64,000 nt of DNA from Mermis nigrescens (GCA_036768485.1 JAVLUZ010000627.1:552955-616954); one strand, 5' to 3'; counted from the stretch's first letter, positions 33,833-45,642 are shown. Numbers and translations: made by a program. The notes: a model not told the origin generated them from the sequence alone.

Positions 33833-34656
33833 GTATTACCCCTACCTCAGGGTCCAAGATTCGAGTAACTGTCAGACGATTTTGAAGCATAAAGTATTCT
33901 GTGCGTGATTTTTGGGGACGAGAGTGGCATAGCAAGGCTGCTAAACAATTTTTAGGCGCTTCGCGGCGACTAGCACATTTCTATTTTATTTGACAATAAA
34001 ATGCCTAGAATAAAGTAAAATGGTCTGAAAAGTCAAGTAACGAAACGACTCAGAATTGGATGAAAAGTCTGAAAAATGCAGTTTCTAACATTGAAGCATT
34101 GCATACTGGACGTTTTAATAATTTTTCATATTTGGCCTGTAAAAAAAGCTAGTTAGTGGTCCCGAATTTTGTATTTGTATTTGTATTTTTATTTGTATTC
34201 CGACCTGAGCCATAAGTACATATGTATATCGACCCAAGTAACCTAAAAAAGCTCAGACTTTTAAACCCAAACCCTAACGAAATGTAAGCAGAAAGTTGAA
34301 TTACATTGCAATGATAAGAATCCCGTATTCAAGAATAGGACCATTTTAAATTTAATGGCCTATAATGTTGCAATATTGGCCGTTGTTCCATAAAATCTAT
34401 TTTGTACGATCCTTTTCCAAGACATTTGAAAGCCTAAATAAAAAACTTGAACGCTTAAAGGTCTATTTGACGATTTGGGATTTTACCGCTATTATGCAGT
34501 TTAGCCTTTTTTGTTTTTTAAGTGCTCATTGAGGTTGTGGCGTATTGCTTTTTTAAAGGCGCTTTTGCCATTTTTCGCTTCCGACCGCCGCACTTATCAC
34601 TTACATATCAGTTGTTCCATTTTTGGTATTATTTTTTAATGTTTTTATATTTTTAG
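33833..34656. other. Intergenic, fragmentary repeats upstream of Arl8
   Basis: It contains the beginning of another GAGGGGT-type repeat (33,833-34,170) and a TATTTG microsatellite at about 34,169-34,200. No promoter motif can be assigned with confidence. Confidence 0.4.
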
Positions 34657-34719
34657 GGTCTATCGTGCCAAAATAGCCAAATTGTACTAAATAAACTTGT
34701 ACCTGTATTCGATTCAGCC

Positions 34720-34842
34720 ATGTTGGCGTTGGTAAACAGAATCTTAGACTGGTTTCGCAGTTTGTTCTGGAAAGAGGAGATGGAGTTGACTTTAGTTGGT
34801 CTGCAAAATTCGGGAAAAACCACCTTTGTCAATGTTATTGCT
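34720..34842 (+). CDS. Arl8: Arl8 exon 1 (N-terminal helix and P-loop)
   Basis: It encodes [20 protein letters not shown], then [20 protein letters not shown] and A (41 residues, phase 0). The amphipathic N-terminal helix used for lysosome membrane attachment and the nucleotide-binding loop GLQNSGKT are intact. Human ARL8 has Tyr where Asn stands in the loop. The donor is GCT|GTAAGC. The start is the Met conserved across Arl8 proteins. Confidence 0.97.
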
Positions 34843-34926
34843 GTAAGCTAATACGCTTGTTTTGTAAAATAGAAATGATGTACATACTTATCTTATATCT
34901 TTTATGAAAATTTTTCGGAATACAAC

Positions 34927-35346
34927 CATACATGATCTTGGGGGGGATTTGAGGGAGTTTTCACCCCCCCCCGGCAGAATCATTTTTTACCCCCCGCAAA
35001 ATAATTTTTCACCCCCCCCAGAATTGGCGATTTTTCAAAAGTTTCTTTAACTTACCTGAAAATTGGTAGGCAATGTGTCCTTTTAAGGGTTTTTGGCTAT
35101 CTAAATATTTGCTCAAACTCGCCAAATTTTCGGCGCTTCGCGCCATATATTCATGTTTTAAGCGATATATTGGTCAATTTATTCGACTTTTTCGAAATTT
35201 TTTCATGATTTTATGCTCTAGAAGCATAGAGTATCGTCAGAAACGCCAAAAAACGATGTTTTTTTAAAGCGTACCGGCCATTTTTAGGCCCAAAAAAGGC
35301 ACTTTAGGTTTTCACCCCCCCAGAATTCCCATGCTGTGCATGGATG
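34927..35346. mobile_element. Family C hAT-type MITE, copy 5 (Arl8 intron 1)
   Basis: The element runs from CATACATGATCTTGG to GTGCATGGATG with flanking octamers AATACAAC and AATAAAAC (7 of 8). It lies 84 bp after the exon 1 donor. A perfect hairpin 13-mer is at 35,132-35,144. Confidence 0.85.
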
Positions 35347-36011
35347 AATAAAACTACTTCATGTTTTATAATTATAGCTTTTTCACAATTTGACTAACAT
35401 TCAGAATATTTTATGCTTAGAATTGCATTGTTTCGAAGTGAATACCTTGCACGCACTGATTTTAGCTGATTTTTGTAATATGTTGAATTGATGAATCACA
35501 TAGCAGGATAAAATTTCAATTCGTGTAGGCTTTCCTGCCGAAATTTTGGGTTTTGAACTAGACGATTATTCTAGTCGTGAATTTTATCTCAAAACTGATT
35601 ATTTTTCGATAAAACTATATTTTGGCTTTGTTTTCTTCAAGTTAACTTGCGGCTGTCATTCCTTCATTTTTTAATTAAGGTTTCTTTGATGTTAAAAAAC
35701 TTGATCTAGCTGTAAATTATTAACAGGGCGGCCACTCACCCGGGAATCCGGGAAACCCGGGAAATGCCCAAGGATTTTTTGGCACCCGGGAAACCTGGGA
35801 AAACTCGGGATTTTCGTCAAGAAATTTAGTCTGAACTCGGTTTTCGGAGGCCAAAAATATTGAATTAATAGTGCAATGTTACATTTTTTATGGCTTTTAG
35901 CATTTATTCCCGTTTTTGTTCTCGCCCATTGTCACATCGTTGATTGCTATTTGCGTATTCTCTTTGTTTTAGTAGCTATTTGTACTATTGTTAGTTAAGA
36001 CGTTGGTGCAA

Positions 36012-36626
36012 GAGTGTTTTTTTGTACTCGGCAAAGATTTTTCCCGATATACAAGGACTTTTAGGGACAGTCTTTGTAGATGTACAAAGATTTTTCGGGA
36101 AGACAAAAATTGCAATAAAGGTCTGAAATTCGCAAAAATTTTCGGCGCTTCGCGCGAAATGAGCAATTGCGTGTCCTATATATCTTTATAATAGCAGAAA
36201 TCGCATTTCGAAAGGAAAAATGTCGAATTTTTCGGCGCTTCGCGCCGTTTTAAGACGATTCGTAATGATTTTTGCCCTCATAAAACCAGGAATTAGCCAA
36301 GATATGTACACTATCATTTTTACCATACTAAAGTCGCTACCATACTATATCATAGTACCTAAAAGTGTGTGTGTACAAAATGTACAAAGACTTTTAGGGA
36401 CCAGTGGCGGATCCAGGATTTTCCTAACGGGGAGTAGGGCGGTACCCCTAAGGGGGGGGGGGGTGGAACCCTGACTTAGGCGGAAAAATTAGCCGTTTAA
36501 AAATTCTTAATTTTGCGCTTTATTTCGGGCCAGTTGGGGGGGGCGGCCGCTCCCCCTAAATCCGCCCCTGTTAGGGACCATCTTTGTATATATATGTACA
36601 AATGGACCTTGAACAAAAAAACACTG
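36012..36626. mobile_element. Family F element with nested family D MITE (Arl8 intron 1)
   Basis: The ends AGAGTGTTTTTTTGTAC and GAACAAAAAAACACTG are inverted versions of one another. The target duplication is not clear. A perfect hairpin 13-mer is at 36,234-36,246. Family D has inserted at 36,402. Confidence 0.65.
36402..36570. mobile_element. Family D hAT-type MITE, perfect 8-bp duplication
   Basis: The element runs from CAGTGGCGGATCCAGG to CTAAATCCGCCCCTG and is flanked by TTAGGGAC on both sides (36,394-36,401 and 36,571-36,578). The duplicated target is family F sequence, so the insertion order is F first, then D. Confidence 0.95.
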
Positions 36627-36639
36627 CCTGGAAGCCATT

Positions 36640-37063
36640 TCCTTTTCATGTAGGTTTCAAAACAATTTTAACAGCTATTTTTGCATAGTTTTCTTCTATT
36701 TTCAATTAAAAATTTCGATGTTTCGCATCAAATGCTATATATAAATACAGGAAATCGAGCAGTAAATCATGCTTCTAGACGTTTATCCGCCTTAATTTCA
36801 CAAATTTTTCGGCGCTTCGCGCCAGATTTTCGTTAAAGTCAAAGAAATTTAATGATTTTTTCGCACAAAATTGTCTAACATTTTAAAATTTTTAGAAGGA
36901 ATATTGCGTCAAGTGATTTTATGTAAAAGTATACAATGTAGAACACCGGAAAAACGTCATTTCGCGCGGTAAGGGCGAATTTTCGGACCTATTTTTGACT
37001 GTTTTCGGTAAAGTTAAGATGCCGTACCCCTCCCCTTAGGAAAATCCTAGATCCACCACTGGT
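36640..37063. repeat. Dispersed repeat ending in a family D-like terminus
   Basis: The right end AATCCTAGATCCACCACTG is the complement of a family D-like end (CAGTGG.GGAT). The body matches about 44,430-44,905 (GCATCAAATG, AATCGAGC, the hairpin 13-mer at 36,811-36,823, GATTTTCGTTAA). The left end is not found. Confidence 0.5.
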
Positions 37064-37079
37064 CCGATATATCTTTAAA

Positions 37080-37797
37080 ATGGCAGAATTTGGATTTAGA
37101 TTGGAAAAATGTCGAATTTTTCAGCGCTTCGCGCCGTTTGAGACGATTTTTAGTAATTTTTGGCGTGAGAAACCCCCAGAATTTAGCTGAAATACACTAC
37201 CAAAGATCGAAAATCCTGTTTTACCACACTAACATCGCTACTGTACTATGTGTATTATAGGCTGTGAGAACTGCTATTCGACAACTCGTTAGCATGATTG
37301 AAAAAGAAACTATGATTGTTCCAAAACGTTTCGCGTAGTATTTGCATTTGTTTGATTAAAATTTGATTGTGCCTTATCCTCTATCATTAATCAAGACACT
37401 TCTGCGTTTATAATGTGCGTTTAAAGCATGATTTAAAACCGGGAAATTGTCCATAAAACACCCGGGAAACCCGGGAATTTTATTTTGGGAAACCAGTGGC
37501 CACCCTAGTCAAGATATTGGAAAAAAGCGTCCGAGTTTGCATGCTAAAAATAGTACATCTTTAGTATTTGGGTAAATATTTTTCCATCAAAATCTGTATA
37601 GGTGTGTTTACACTGCTTCGTAGTAGCCTAGTGTAAAGAAACGTAATTATCGTTTCCAGGATTGGACTCGTGGTTGTTCTGGATTTTTGAGTAATTAGTC
37701 AACATCGGATACTTATATCGTTGTTAGAAGTCACTGATTTTTTAATCTGCGCAAGTTTACCTTCTTGACTTTACACTTTCGTCTTATTTTTTTCAAG
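37080..37797 (+). other. Arl8: Arl8 intron 1, distal part
   Basis: It has a family F-like fragment to about 37,260, then apparently unique sequence. GTGTTTACAC at 37,600 and GTGTAAA or TTTACAC near 37,628 and 37,770 belong to the heptamer cluster around exon 2. Confidence 0.45.
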
Positions 37798-37878
37798 AGC
37801 GGCCAGTTTACCGAAGATATGATACCGACCGTCGGATTCAATATGCGCAAAATCACCAAGGGCAATGTTACTATCAAA
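37798..37878 (+). CDS. Arl8: Arl8 exon 2 (switch I)
   Basis: It encodes [20 protein letters not shown] followed by KGNVTIK (27 residues, phase 0 to 0). PTVGFNM is the switch I/effector segment, with the Thr that coordinates Mg2+ in the GTP state. The acceptor is TTTTTTTCAAG; the donor is AAA|GTACGG. Confidence 0.97.
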
Positions 37879-39320
37879 GTACGGTCTACATTTTTTTTGT
37901 TGTAATACGGGCGTGCAAATGTGATATTTTTTTGCCCTGTGTAAACCGCTTTCACGTATTGTAAAGCGCCGAATGTATACGTGTAGTAGGCTATGCACTA
38001 CAGAAATGTTTCGAGGGCTGATTTGGAAACTGCTACAAAGCTGGTCTATAAGTGCGCATACATAAGTAGAATACAATATTAGAACTGCGCGGGAAGCGTG
38101 GAAAGCCGCCACGCGCATTGTAAAGTGACTGAAAAGTTACATTGTGTAAAGTGGATTATTTAAAATATAATGCTTTATATATATATATAGTTGTCTACTT
38201 ATAATAAGAAAGAAAGGTTTATCAAGAATGTAACAGGTAAAAATAAAATGAAATAAATTAAATGTAAAATAATTAAAATCATTAATTTGAATGAGGATAG
38301 AAGATTTCTACAAGATAATTCAATGCATGTTCTCTTTCAAGTGGCAATGCACTTACGTACGTGATCTTGGTGGGGATGTTTTACCCCCGCAGACCATTTT
38401 TGCCCCCCCCCGAAAAAAAGTTTCACGTCCATAGGTTTTGATGAAAAACAATCGTCAGAACAAGTGCTATTTTAGCCATTTTTGCGAGATTTTAGCTCAA
38501 AAGCAGTTTCTTACTATAGAAATTGCGTTGTAAACAAAATTTTTCCCAATGACTAAAAAGAGTAGAATGTAGGCATTGTTTTAAATTTACAATTCGTCAA
38601 GTTGGAAAATTTAAACGATATTGTATATAGGCTTGCTTGTTAATTAAGAAATGGGCCCTACAACAAGTTTAAAGCTCAAATCGCCAATTTAAAGCCAAAA
38701 AACAGAATTTTGACACGGTGTTCGGGAGTCGATGAAAATTTTATAGTGGCAGGTGACTTTGAATTTGAATTTTTAATTATAATTTAAAACTAAACATCAA
38801 ATTTTGACGCGGAATCGGCTGCACCCATGCAATTTCATTTCTAAATAAAAAAATTCCGGTTTTACGTTATTATTTGATTACCGGGGATGGATCTTGATGG
38901 AAAACGACGAAAGATGACTTTTTTATATCCCACCAGTCAATTTTAGGACCCTCGAAATTCTATATTTCTCTAATTAATTCGTGGAAATTGTGTAAAGCGG
39001 ATTATTTAAAATTCAAAAAATTTCCTCTAATTAAAAATATGTGCGGAAATTTGATAATAAAGCACTCGACTTCTCACTAGAATTTATATATATAAATTTT
39101 TGAATAATAAAAAAGTGTCCAGTTTTGTCGTCTATTCCAAAAAGTAGCTAGATAAATTTGGCTGTTAAAAAGTTTTTGGATTTATTTTAATAGGTAGACT
39201 GGGTATCTGTTTTGCCTGAAGTCCTTTATTTACAAATTGAGGCGATTGTTTGTTGTTTGATCAAATCAATGATTCTAGTCCGCATTTGATGATTTTCTCT
39301 TGAAATCGTGTAATCGGGGC
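37879..39320 (+). other. Arl8: Arl8 intron 2, proximal part
   Basis: GTGTAAA heptamers near 37,938, 38,136 and 38,992. A family C-like terminus, CGTACGTGATCTTGG, lies at about 38,358, without a partner end. No coding signal. Confidence 0.4.
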
Positions 39321-39321
39321 G

Positions 39322-39794
39322 TACAGTGCTCGCCATGAAACATGACGCACTATAATCATCAGATTTATATTAGATGATGCGTCGCGAGCGCCGCGTTTCA
39401 TCTATAATGCGCTATCATCTCTTTTTTATTATTATAGGATATTTATCTGTATCATGCCGTTAATCTGGCGATGCGGACAGCGCAATTTAGCTATTAATAG
39501 CGCCAACATGAGGGAAGCGCGCATGTGAATGCCGGAAGCGCGCACGTGAATGCCGTTCTTTATTCAGACACGTGCGCGCTTCCGGCATTCACATGCGCGC
39601 TTCCTTCTTGTTGGCGCTATTAATAGCTAAATTGCGCCGTCCGCATCGCCAGATTAACGGCATGATACAGATAAATATACTATAATAATAAAAAAGAGAT
39701 GATAGCGAATTATAGACGAAACGCGGAGCTCGCGACGCATCATCTAATATAAATCTGACGATTATAGAGCATCATGTTTCATGGTGAGCTACTC
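39322..39794. mobile_element. Family K long palindromic element, copy 1
   Basis: About 470 bp forms a near-perfect palindrome. The left arm from ACAGTGCTCGCCATGAAACA is mirrored by the right arm ending TGTTTCATGGTGAGCTACT. Near the centre, GCGCGCACGTGAATGCCG-like blocks are GC-rich. There is no open reading frame. The target duplication is not readable. Confidence 0.85.
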
Positions 39795-40289
39795 AAACTA
39801 GGCAGGTGTGGATAGGCCTATACTCTCGAGATTAAAAAAGAAAGATTTTATTTCGAGCAAAGAAATAAAATTATAGATTTCAGAAATCAAATAAAAAATA
39901 TCTAATATAGGTCCCTTAAGCACACTTTTGAGCTAGCAAAGAAAAAATTTTTTGAGCGCATGTCAAAATTTTCTTGGCGTTTAGCGCAGATTTTTTTATT
40001 TTTTGTTATATTCTCGAGAAAGCCCAAAAATTAAATTCGAAAAAGAATTTGGAAATTTCTAAAGGTTTAGAGCTTCGACTCGATATTGAGGTTTTGGTAG
40101 TTTAGACCGAGATTTATTGTATTTGATTTTGAAATAAGCAAAAACTATTTGATTTCATGAAACTTTTCTTTACATCGTGGTGCAAATATCGTCTAGAAAT
40201 GCTTAAAAAATGACAAAATCTCCGTGTAGCGCTAACAGTTCTCGGAATATGTGACTTTTAAATTTCCGGTATTTCCTCCGAAATAAAAT

Positions 40290-40620
40290 CCTGGCTATGC
40301 CCAGACATGCACAGTATGGGAATTCGAGGAGTTGAACGCAACAATTTTTTCTGAATTGCCTTTTTTGGGCTCGAAATGGTAAGTTTGCGTCAAAAACACC
40401 GTTTTTGGCGTGTCTCACTATGCTTTTTTTATTTTACAACGTGAAACCGTTTAAAAAATGCTGATAAAATGTGAAAAAATCAAGCTAGTCGAACAAGATA
40501 TAGTCAAAAAATGAGTATATGGCGCGAAGCGCCGAAAAATTTGCATGTGAGTCAAAAGTAGGCTAAAGAGCGCTTAAAACAGCACTTTTTTGGAAAATTA
40601 ATGATTCTTGGGGGGTGAAG
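40290..40620. mobile_element. Family C fragment
   Basis: GACATGCACAGTATGGGAATTC at one end, then the usual family C order including a perfect hairpin 13-mer at 40,521-40,533. The right terminus is degenerate. Confidence 0.5.
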
Positions 40621-40675
40621 TGCGTTTAGATTAGTAGCCTTGTACGAATAAATAATCGAACAGGTCATTCCTCAC

Positions 40676-40913
40676 CATACCTCGGGCGGGGGGGGGTTGG
40701 GAGGTATGCATTCCCCAGAAACCAAAATACCCCCCAGGATTCAATTTTTGAATTTTTTTGTTTGTTTTTTCGCGCTTTTTTGATGCCAATGGATAGTGCT
40801 CGATGAGAAAATTTGAAAAATTGTGTTTTTTCGCCATACCACCATTTTTAAGGCTATTTTTTGGCCTTTGAAGAAATCTTGCACCCCCACAACTTTGGTG
40901 CCGCCCACCTATG
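40676..40913. mobile_element. Family B hAT-type MITE (Arl8 intron 2)
   Basis: The element runs from CATACCTCGGGCG to GCCCACCTATG with octamers TTCCTCAC and TTCCTCAT (7 of 8). Confidence 0.85.
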
Positions 40914-41246
40914 TTCCTCATCCCTCCCCCAATTTTGACTTATTTCAACTCTGTTCTTCGATTTATATGCAAAAACTTGCATCTTATACAACTTTGTCAA
41001 AAATAAAATATTTGCTAGGTACTCTCATTTTTTTTTGAGTATAGCCGACTGATTAAATTATAATTAATTTTAAATGATTATCTTTCACGCGTGTGTGCAG
41101 AAATTTGGAACCGTCCGCGTCAATGCTGCAATACATTGTTTTGATCAGCAACTTTGTTTTTTGTTCATAATTTTCGCTTGGGTGGCTTGGTACATTTCCA
41201 CGAAAATTGCTCTAATCATTCTGATTTTATATACATCTCATTAAAC

Positions 41247-41479
41247 ATGTATATAACGGCTCGAAAATATGGGTGGGCGGATTTCCGGCAATTTGGTGGG
41301 AGGAGGTAACTGATCTCAATTTTTGGCCAAAAGCGATAAAAAACACCTAAAAACGGTCAAAAAATCGATTTTTTTCCAAAAAATCGGGCAGGAGTCAAAA
41401 ATGTTCTAGCTTTGGGGAGGGATGGAAGGACGACCGACTTTGGGTGGGGGGATCCCGTATCCGCCCCTGTTACACGTAT
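41247..41479. mobile_element. Family E MITE
   Basis: The left end is CATGTATATAACGG and the right end is CTGTTACACGTATG. The body (GGTAACTGATCTC, AAAAACGGTC, GGGGGATCCCGTATCCGCC) resembles other family E copies. The duplication is not readable. Confidence 0.6.
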
Positions 41480-41717
41480 GCTTCTAACTTATTACCGACA
41501 CCCAAAGTATTACTAAAGTTTGGAGGGCGATTCGGTAATTAGGCGGGGTAAGAGGTAAATAACTTTCTATTTTTCGCGAAAAATGGCAAGAAATGACCTT
41601 AAAAGAGCAACCTTAGGTAATTAAAGGTCTACCGGATTTTCGGGGGTCTACCGGAATCTTAGTTTTCTGTGGGTTGTAAACTTTCCAGACTAACGCACTA
41701 TGTGTCAGGTGACAACT

Positions 41718-41995
41718 CACACCTGGGCGTAGGGGTTTGAGGGTATGCACCCCTTGAGAAACAAAATACCCCTCCAGAAAATAAAATACCGCGCCGAGAA
41801 ATACAATTTTGAGAATTTTTTTGTTTTTTTGAAGGTCTACCGCAATTTTTGATGCCAATGGATAGTGCTCGATGAGAAACGTTGAAAAATTGTTCTTTTC
41901 GCCATATCACAATTTTTAAGGTCTACCATTTTTCACCTTTGAAAAATCTTGCACCCCCCCCTCCTGAGAACTTTTGGTGCTACGCCCACGTATGA
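41718..41995. mobile_element. Family B hAT-type MITE with internal GGTCTACC insertions
   Basis: The element runs from CACACCTGGGC to GCCCACGTATGA and is flanked by TGACAACT on both sides. Unlike other copies it carries GGTCTACCG-type octamers where the consensus has TTT.CGC or GGCCAT. The same octamer occurs just outside at 41,620-41,660. Confidence 0.8.
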
Positions 41996-42003
41996 TGACA
42001 ACT

Positions 42004-42825
42004 CTTGGTTGGAGAATCCCCATTATTCTATAGGATATTTACTGGAAGATTGTAATGCACAGATTCGTAATTAGAATTCAAGTTTTGTGAGGGGACTAAA
42101 AATTTTTAGTCACATACATATATATCTCGGGCACCGTCGTTGGAGTAGGTCAAAAATCATAGTATTTTTATGCAATTCTTGGCGAGTTCTATACGATTGA
42201 GAAATTTCTTTTTAAATGTTGTAAAAGATTTCGATCCATTGAATACAAAAAAGTTGAACTATCCGCATAATTGATTTGCTCATCATCCGGCGCAAGCTCG
42301 ACCATCGAAAATTTTGACATTCTTGCTATTACATATGTTGAATTTCGAATCTGCAAAGAAAACAATGCTGAAAATTCGGCGTGAAGTGCCGGATAATTTT
42401 GACTTATTTACCTTGTCTAATTCAAATTTGAATTTTTGGGGATAAAATTTTTGAACGTAGTCCCTGTTTTTTATATTAATTTTTTTAAAGACGAAAAATC
42501 GAAATAACAAATGGATAAGCGTCAGAAACACCATTTGTTAGCATTTATGACGATGTTCCTTCTTTGCCGATGAAAACTCGAGATAAATTAAACAAAATAT
42601 AGTTCTAAAATGGCTTTTTGACGCGGTGCGCCGAAAAATAGACGAAAAAATAGAAAAAAATTCTTGGGAAGACAAAAATTGCAGAAAAGGTATACAGTTC
42701 ACCATTTCGAAAGGGAAAATGTCAACTTTTTTGGCGCTTCGCGCCGTTTTGAGACGATTCTCAGCACACATGGGCATAGGGGGGGGGTGAGGGGGGTATT
42801 ACCCCCCTGAACTTTTAAAAAACTG
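42004..42825 (+). other. Arl8: Arl8 intron 2, repeat-derived but unresolved
   Basis: Fragments with family C/F flavour, including a perfect hairpin 13-mer at 42,733-42,745. No coding signal. Confidence 0.35.
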
Positions 42826-43580
42826 GTAGCTATATAGCCATTTTGGCCGGAAAAAACAGCTATATAGTCTTTTTCGAACCCCTGAAAAATTGCTATATAG
42901 TTTTTTGAACCGGGAAAAACCGCTATATAGTCTTTTTGAACGCCAGAAAAATCGCTATATAGTCTTTTTGAACCGGAAAAATCGCTATATAGTCTTTTTG
43001 AACTGGTAAAAATGGCTACAGTCTTTTTGAACTGGGAAAAAGCGCTATATAGTCTTTTTGAACCAGAAAAAATCGCTATATAGTCTTTTTAAACCGAGAA
43101 AAGTCGCTATATAGTCTTTTTGAACCGGGAAAAATCGCTATATAGTCTTTTTGAACGCCAGAAAAATCGCTATATAGTCTTTTTGAACCGGAAAAATCGC
43201 TATATAGTCTTTTTTGAACTGGTAAAAATGGCTACAGTCTTTTTGAACTGGGAAAAAGCGCTATATAGTCTTTTTGAACCAGAAAAAATCGCTATATAGT
43301 CTTTTTAAACCGAGAAAAGTCGCTATATAGTCTTTTTGAACCGGGAAAAATCGCTATATAGTCTTTTTGAACGCCAGAAAAATCGCTATATAGTCTTTTT
43401 GAACCGGAAAAAATCGCTATATAGTCTTTTTGAACCGAGTAAAAATGGCTTACAGTCTTTTTGAACTGGGAAAAAAGCGCTATATAGTCTTTTTGAACCA
43501 GAAAAAATCGCTATATAGTCTTTTTAAACCGAGAAAAGTCGCTATATAGTCTTCTTGAACCGGGAAAAATCGCTATATAG
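42826..43580 (+). repeat. Tandem array of about 31-bp monomers with a 215-bp higher-order period
   Basis: The monomers read GCTATATAGTCTTTTTGAAC followed by a variable CGGGAAAAATC-like half. Monomer variants recur in fixed order. The GAACGCCAGAAAAATCG variant is at 42,938, 43,153 and 43,369, so seven monomers form a repeat of 215-216 bp present about three times. A monomer with GGTAAAAATGGCTACAG lacks TATATAG in every higher-order unit. It is a small satellite inside Arl8 intron 2. Confidence 0.92.
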
Positions 43581-43584
43581 CAGC

Positions 43585-44410
43585 ATAAAGAAAAAAAGGT
43601 ACTGAGGAACAAGCATTTTGGCAAATTACTTTACGATAAAAATAACGCAAAATTTTAATGCACTGTAGCAAAAGCGGGAGAGCATAATGGAAAAAATATT
43701 ATTGAGGAAAAAGAGCATTGTATCTACAGCACAATCACTATATTTTTTCTTCAAAAATTTTTTTCAAAACTTTTTGAATTTTTGTATTGCAGATCATGCG
43801 ACCATGCTGGAAACGTTCACAAATGGTGTTTTTGAGCCGATACCACCATTTTTCAGCTGCAAAAATCTTCTATTACAAAAATATAGCCATCCCAAAAATT
43901 TCGACTTTCACCCCCCCCCCCCCCTAAAAGTCCGACCTTGCTCATCTATGATTCTCAGTGATTTTTGCCCTCACAGACCCAGAAATTAGCTAAATTACTC
44001 TATCAAGGTCGAACAACTCTGTGTTTAGCACACTAAAATCGCTACTGTACCATATTATAGTACCCAAAATTTGTTTGTACGAAATGTGCAAAGACTTTTG
44101 GGGACCATCTTTTTTATATGTACAAACGGACGTTTTACGCAAAAAACACTGGATCAACCTGAAGATCATAAAAAATGAAAGAAAACGCTTTAATAGTGCG
44201 TTTTCTTCGTTTTTTTCTGGAAAATTAACAATTCTCAAGTCAAAATTCTTTGTGGCGGGATTGAAAACTCAATAGACATCATCAGCAAGATCAAGTGTCC
44301 CTGAAATTTTTGCACTAAAGCCTGAATTTTTTAGCCTTTTCTGTTGGAAACTTGCATGCTTTCAATAGAAGGCCATTTACTCGCTCTCCCCCCAAAAGTG
44401 TAACTGTCGG
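43585..44410 (+). other. Arl8: Arl8 intron 2, fragmentary repeats
   Basis: A C-rich run near 43,907. From about 43,950 to 44,152 the text matches the right portion of family F, ending CGCAAAAAACACTGG. Confidence 0.4.
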
Positions 44411-44905
44411 CCATACATGATCTTGGAGAGTTTGGGGGTTCTCACCAATGTCCAGAAAAAAGATTAAAAAAGTTTTTTGCTCACGGCCTAGATTTTAAAC
44501 CAATTTAAAATGCAGAAACAGGCTAATTCAGCGTTGATTTATTTTATTCTTAAGCAAAAACTTTTTTAAAATATTCGACGTTCTGCGTCAAATGTTGCAA
44601 ATAAAGCAAATCGAGCTTCTCAACGTTCCGTCTAAATTTCTCGAATTTTCGCGGCGCTTCGCGTCGGATTTTCGTTAATGTCGAAGACATTTAACGATTT
44701 TTAGCTCGAAATTGTCAAGAATTTCGAAAGATCTCATAAAAATGATGCTCCAAAAGTGATTTATAAATAAAAATAGACGACGTTATAATGCCGATAGTAT
44801 GCTATTTCGCACGTGAAGGGTAAAATTTTTGGACCTATTTTTGAATGTTTTATGAGAAGTTAGAACTCAAGCCCCTCCCTAGGAAAGTCCCGGATCCGCC
44901 ACTGG
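44410..44905. repeat. Dispersed repeat, second copy of the 36,640-37,063 type
   Basis: It begins CCATACATGATCTTGGAGAG, a family C-like left end. It shares the body of the 36.6-kb repeat, including a near hairpin motif GGCGCTTCGCGTC at about 44,653, and ends CCCGGATCCGCCACTG. Confidence 0.5.
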
Positions 44906-44998
44906 GTACAACCTGTTATTATTACCACTGTTATAATTTAGCAACCAATTATTATCGTATTTGAATTTTAAAATTTGAATCTTCACTTGGTTGCACAT

Positions 44999-45526
44999 AC
45001 AGTGCTCGCCATGAAACATGACGCACTATAATCGTCAGATTTATATTAGATGATGCGTCGCGAGTGCCGCGTTTCGTCTATAATGCACTATCATCTCTTT
45101 TTTATTATTATAGGATATTTATCTGTATCATGCCCTTAATCTGGCGATGTGGACGGCGCAATTCAGCTATTAATAGCGCCAACAAGAAGGAAGTGCGCGT
45201 GTGAATGCCAGAAGCGCGCACGTGCCTGAATATAGAACGGCATTGTCACGTGCGCGCACTCGCCTGAATATAGGACGGCATTCACGTGCGCGCTTCCGCA
45301 TTCACGTGCGCGCTTTCCGGCATTCACGTGCGCGCTTCCTCTCTTGTTGGCGCTATTAATAGCTAAATTGCGCTGTCCGCATCGCCAGATTAACGGCATG
45401 ATACCGACAAATATCCTATAATAATAAAACAGTAGCTATGATAATGCATTATAGACAAAACGCGGCGCGCGTAACGCATCATCTAATATAAATCTGATGA
45501 TTATTGTGCGTCATGTTTCATGGCGT
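44999..45526. mobile_element. Family K long palindromic element, copy 2, close to Arl8 exon 3
   Basis: The left arm ACAGTGCTCGCCATGAAACA is mirrored by the right arm ending CATGTTTCATGGCG. The centre has several GCGCGCACGTG-type blocks. Its right end lies 42 bp before Arl8 exon 3, so only CCGTCTTTTCAG and little else separates it from the splice acceptor. Confidence 0.85.
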
Positions 45527-45568
45527 ATATCGTTGTTTACCAAAATCTTGCAGCTTCCGTCTTTTCAG

Positions 45569-45642
45569 CTGTGGGACATTGGTGGCCAGCCACGATTTAG
45601 GTCAATGTGGGAACGGTATTGCCGTGGAGTGAACGCCATAGT
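45569..45642 (+). CDS. Arl8: Arl8 exon 3 (switch II)
   Basis: It encodes [20 protein letters not shown] followed by VNAI and two bases of Val. WDIGGQ is the G3 motif with the catalytic Gln. The acceptor is CCGTCTTTTCAG; the donor is AGT|GTGAGT. Confidence 0.97.

Noticed and set aside
42826..43580. CRISPR-like array
   Set aside because: The units are contiguous monomers with higher-order periodicity and no unique spacers, in a eukaryotic intron.
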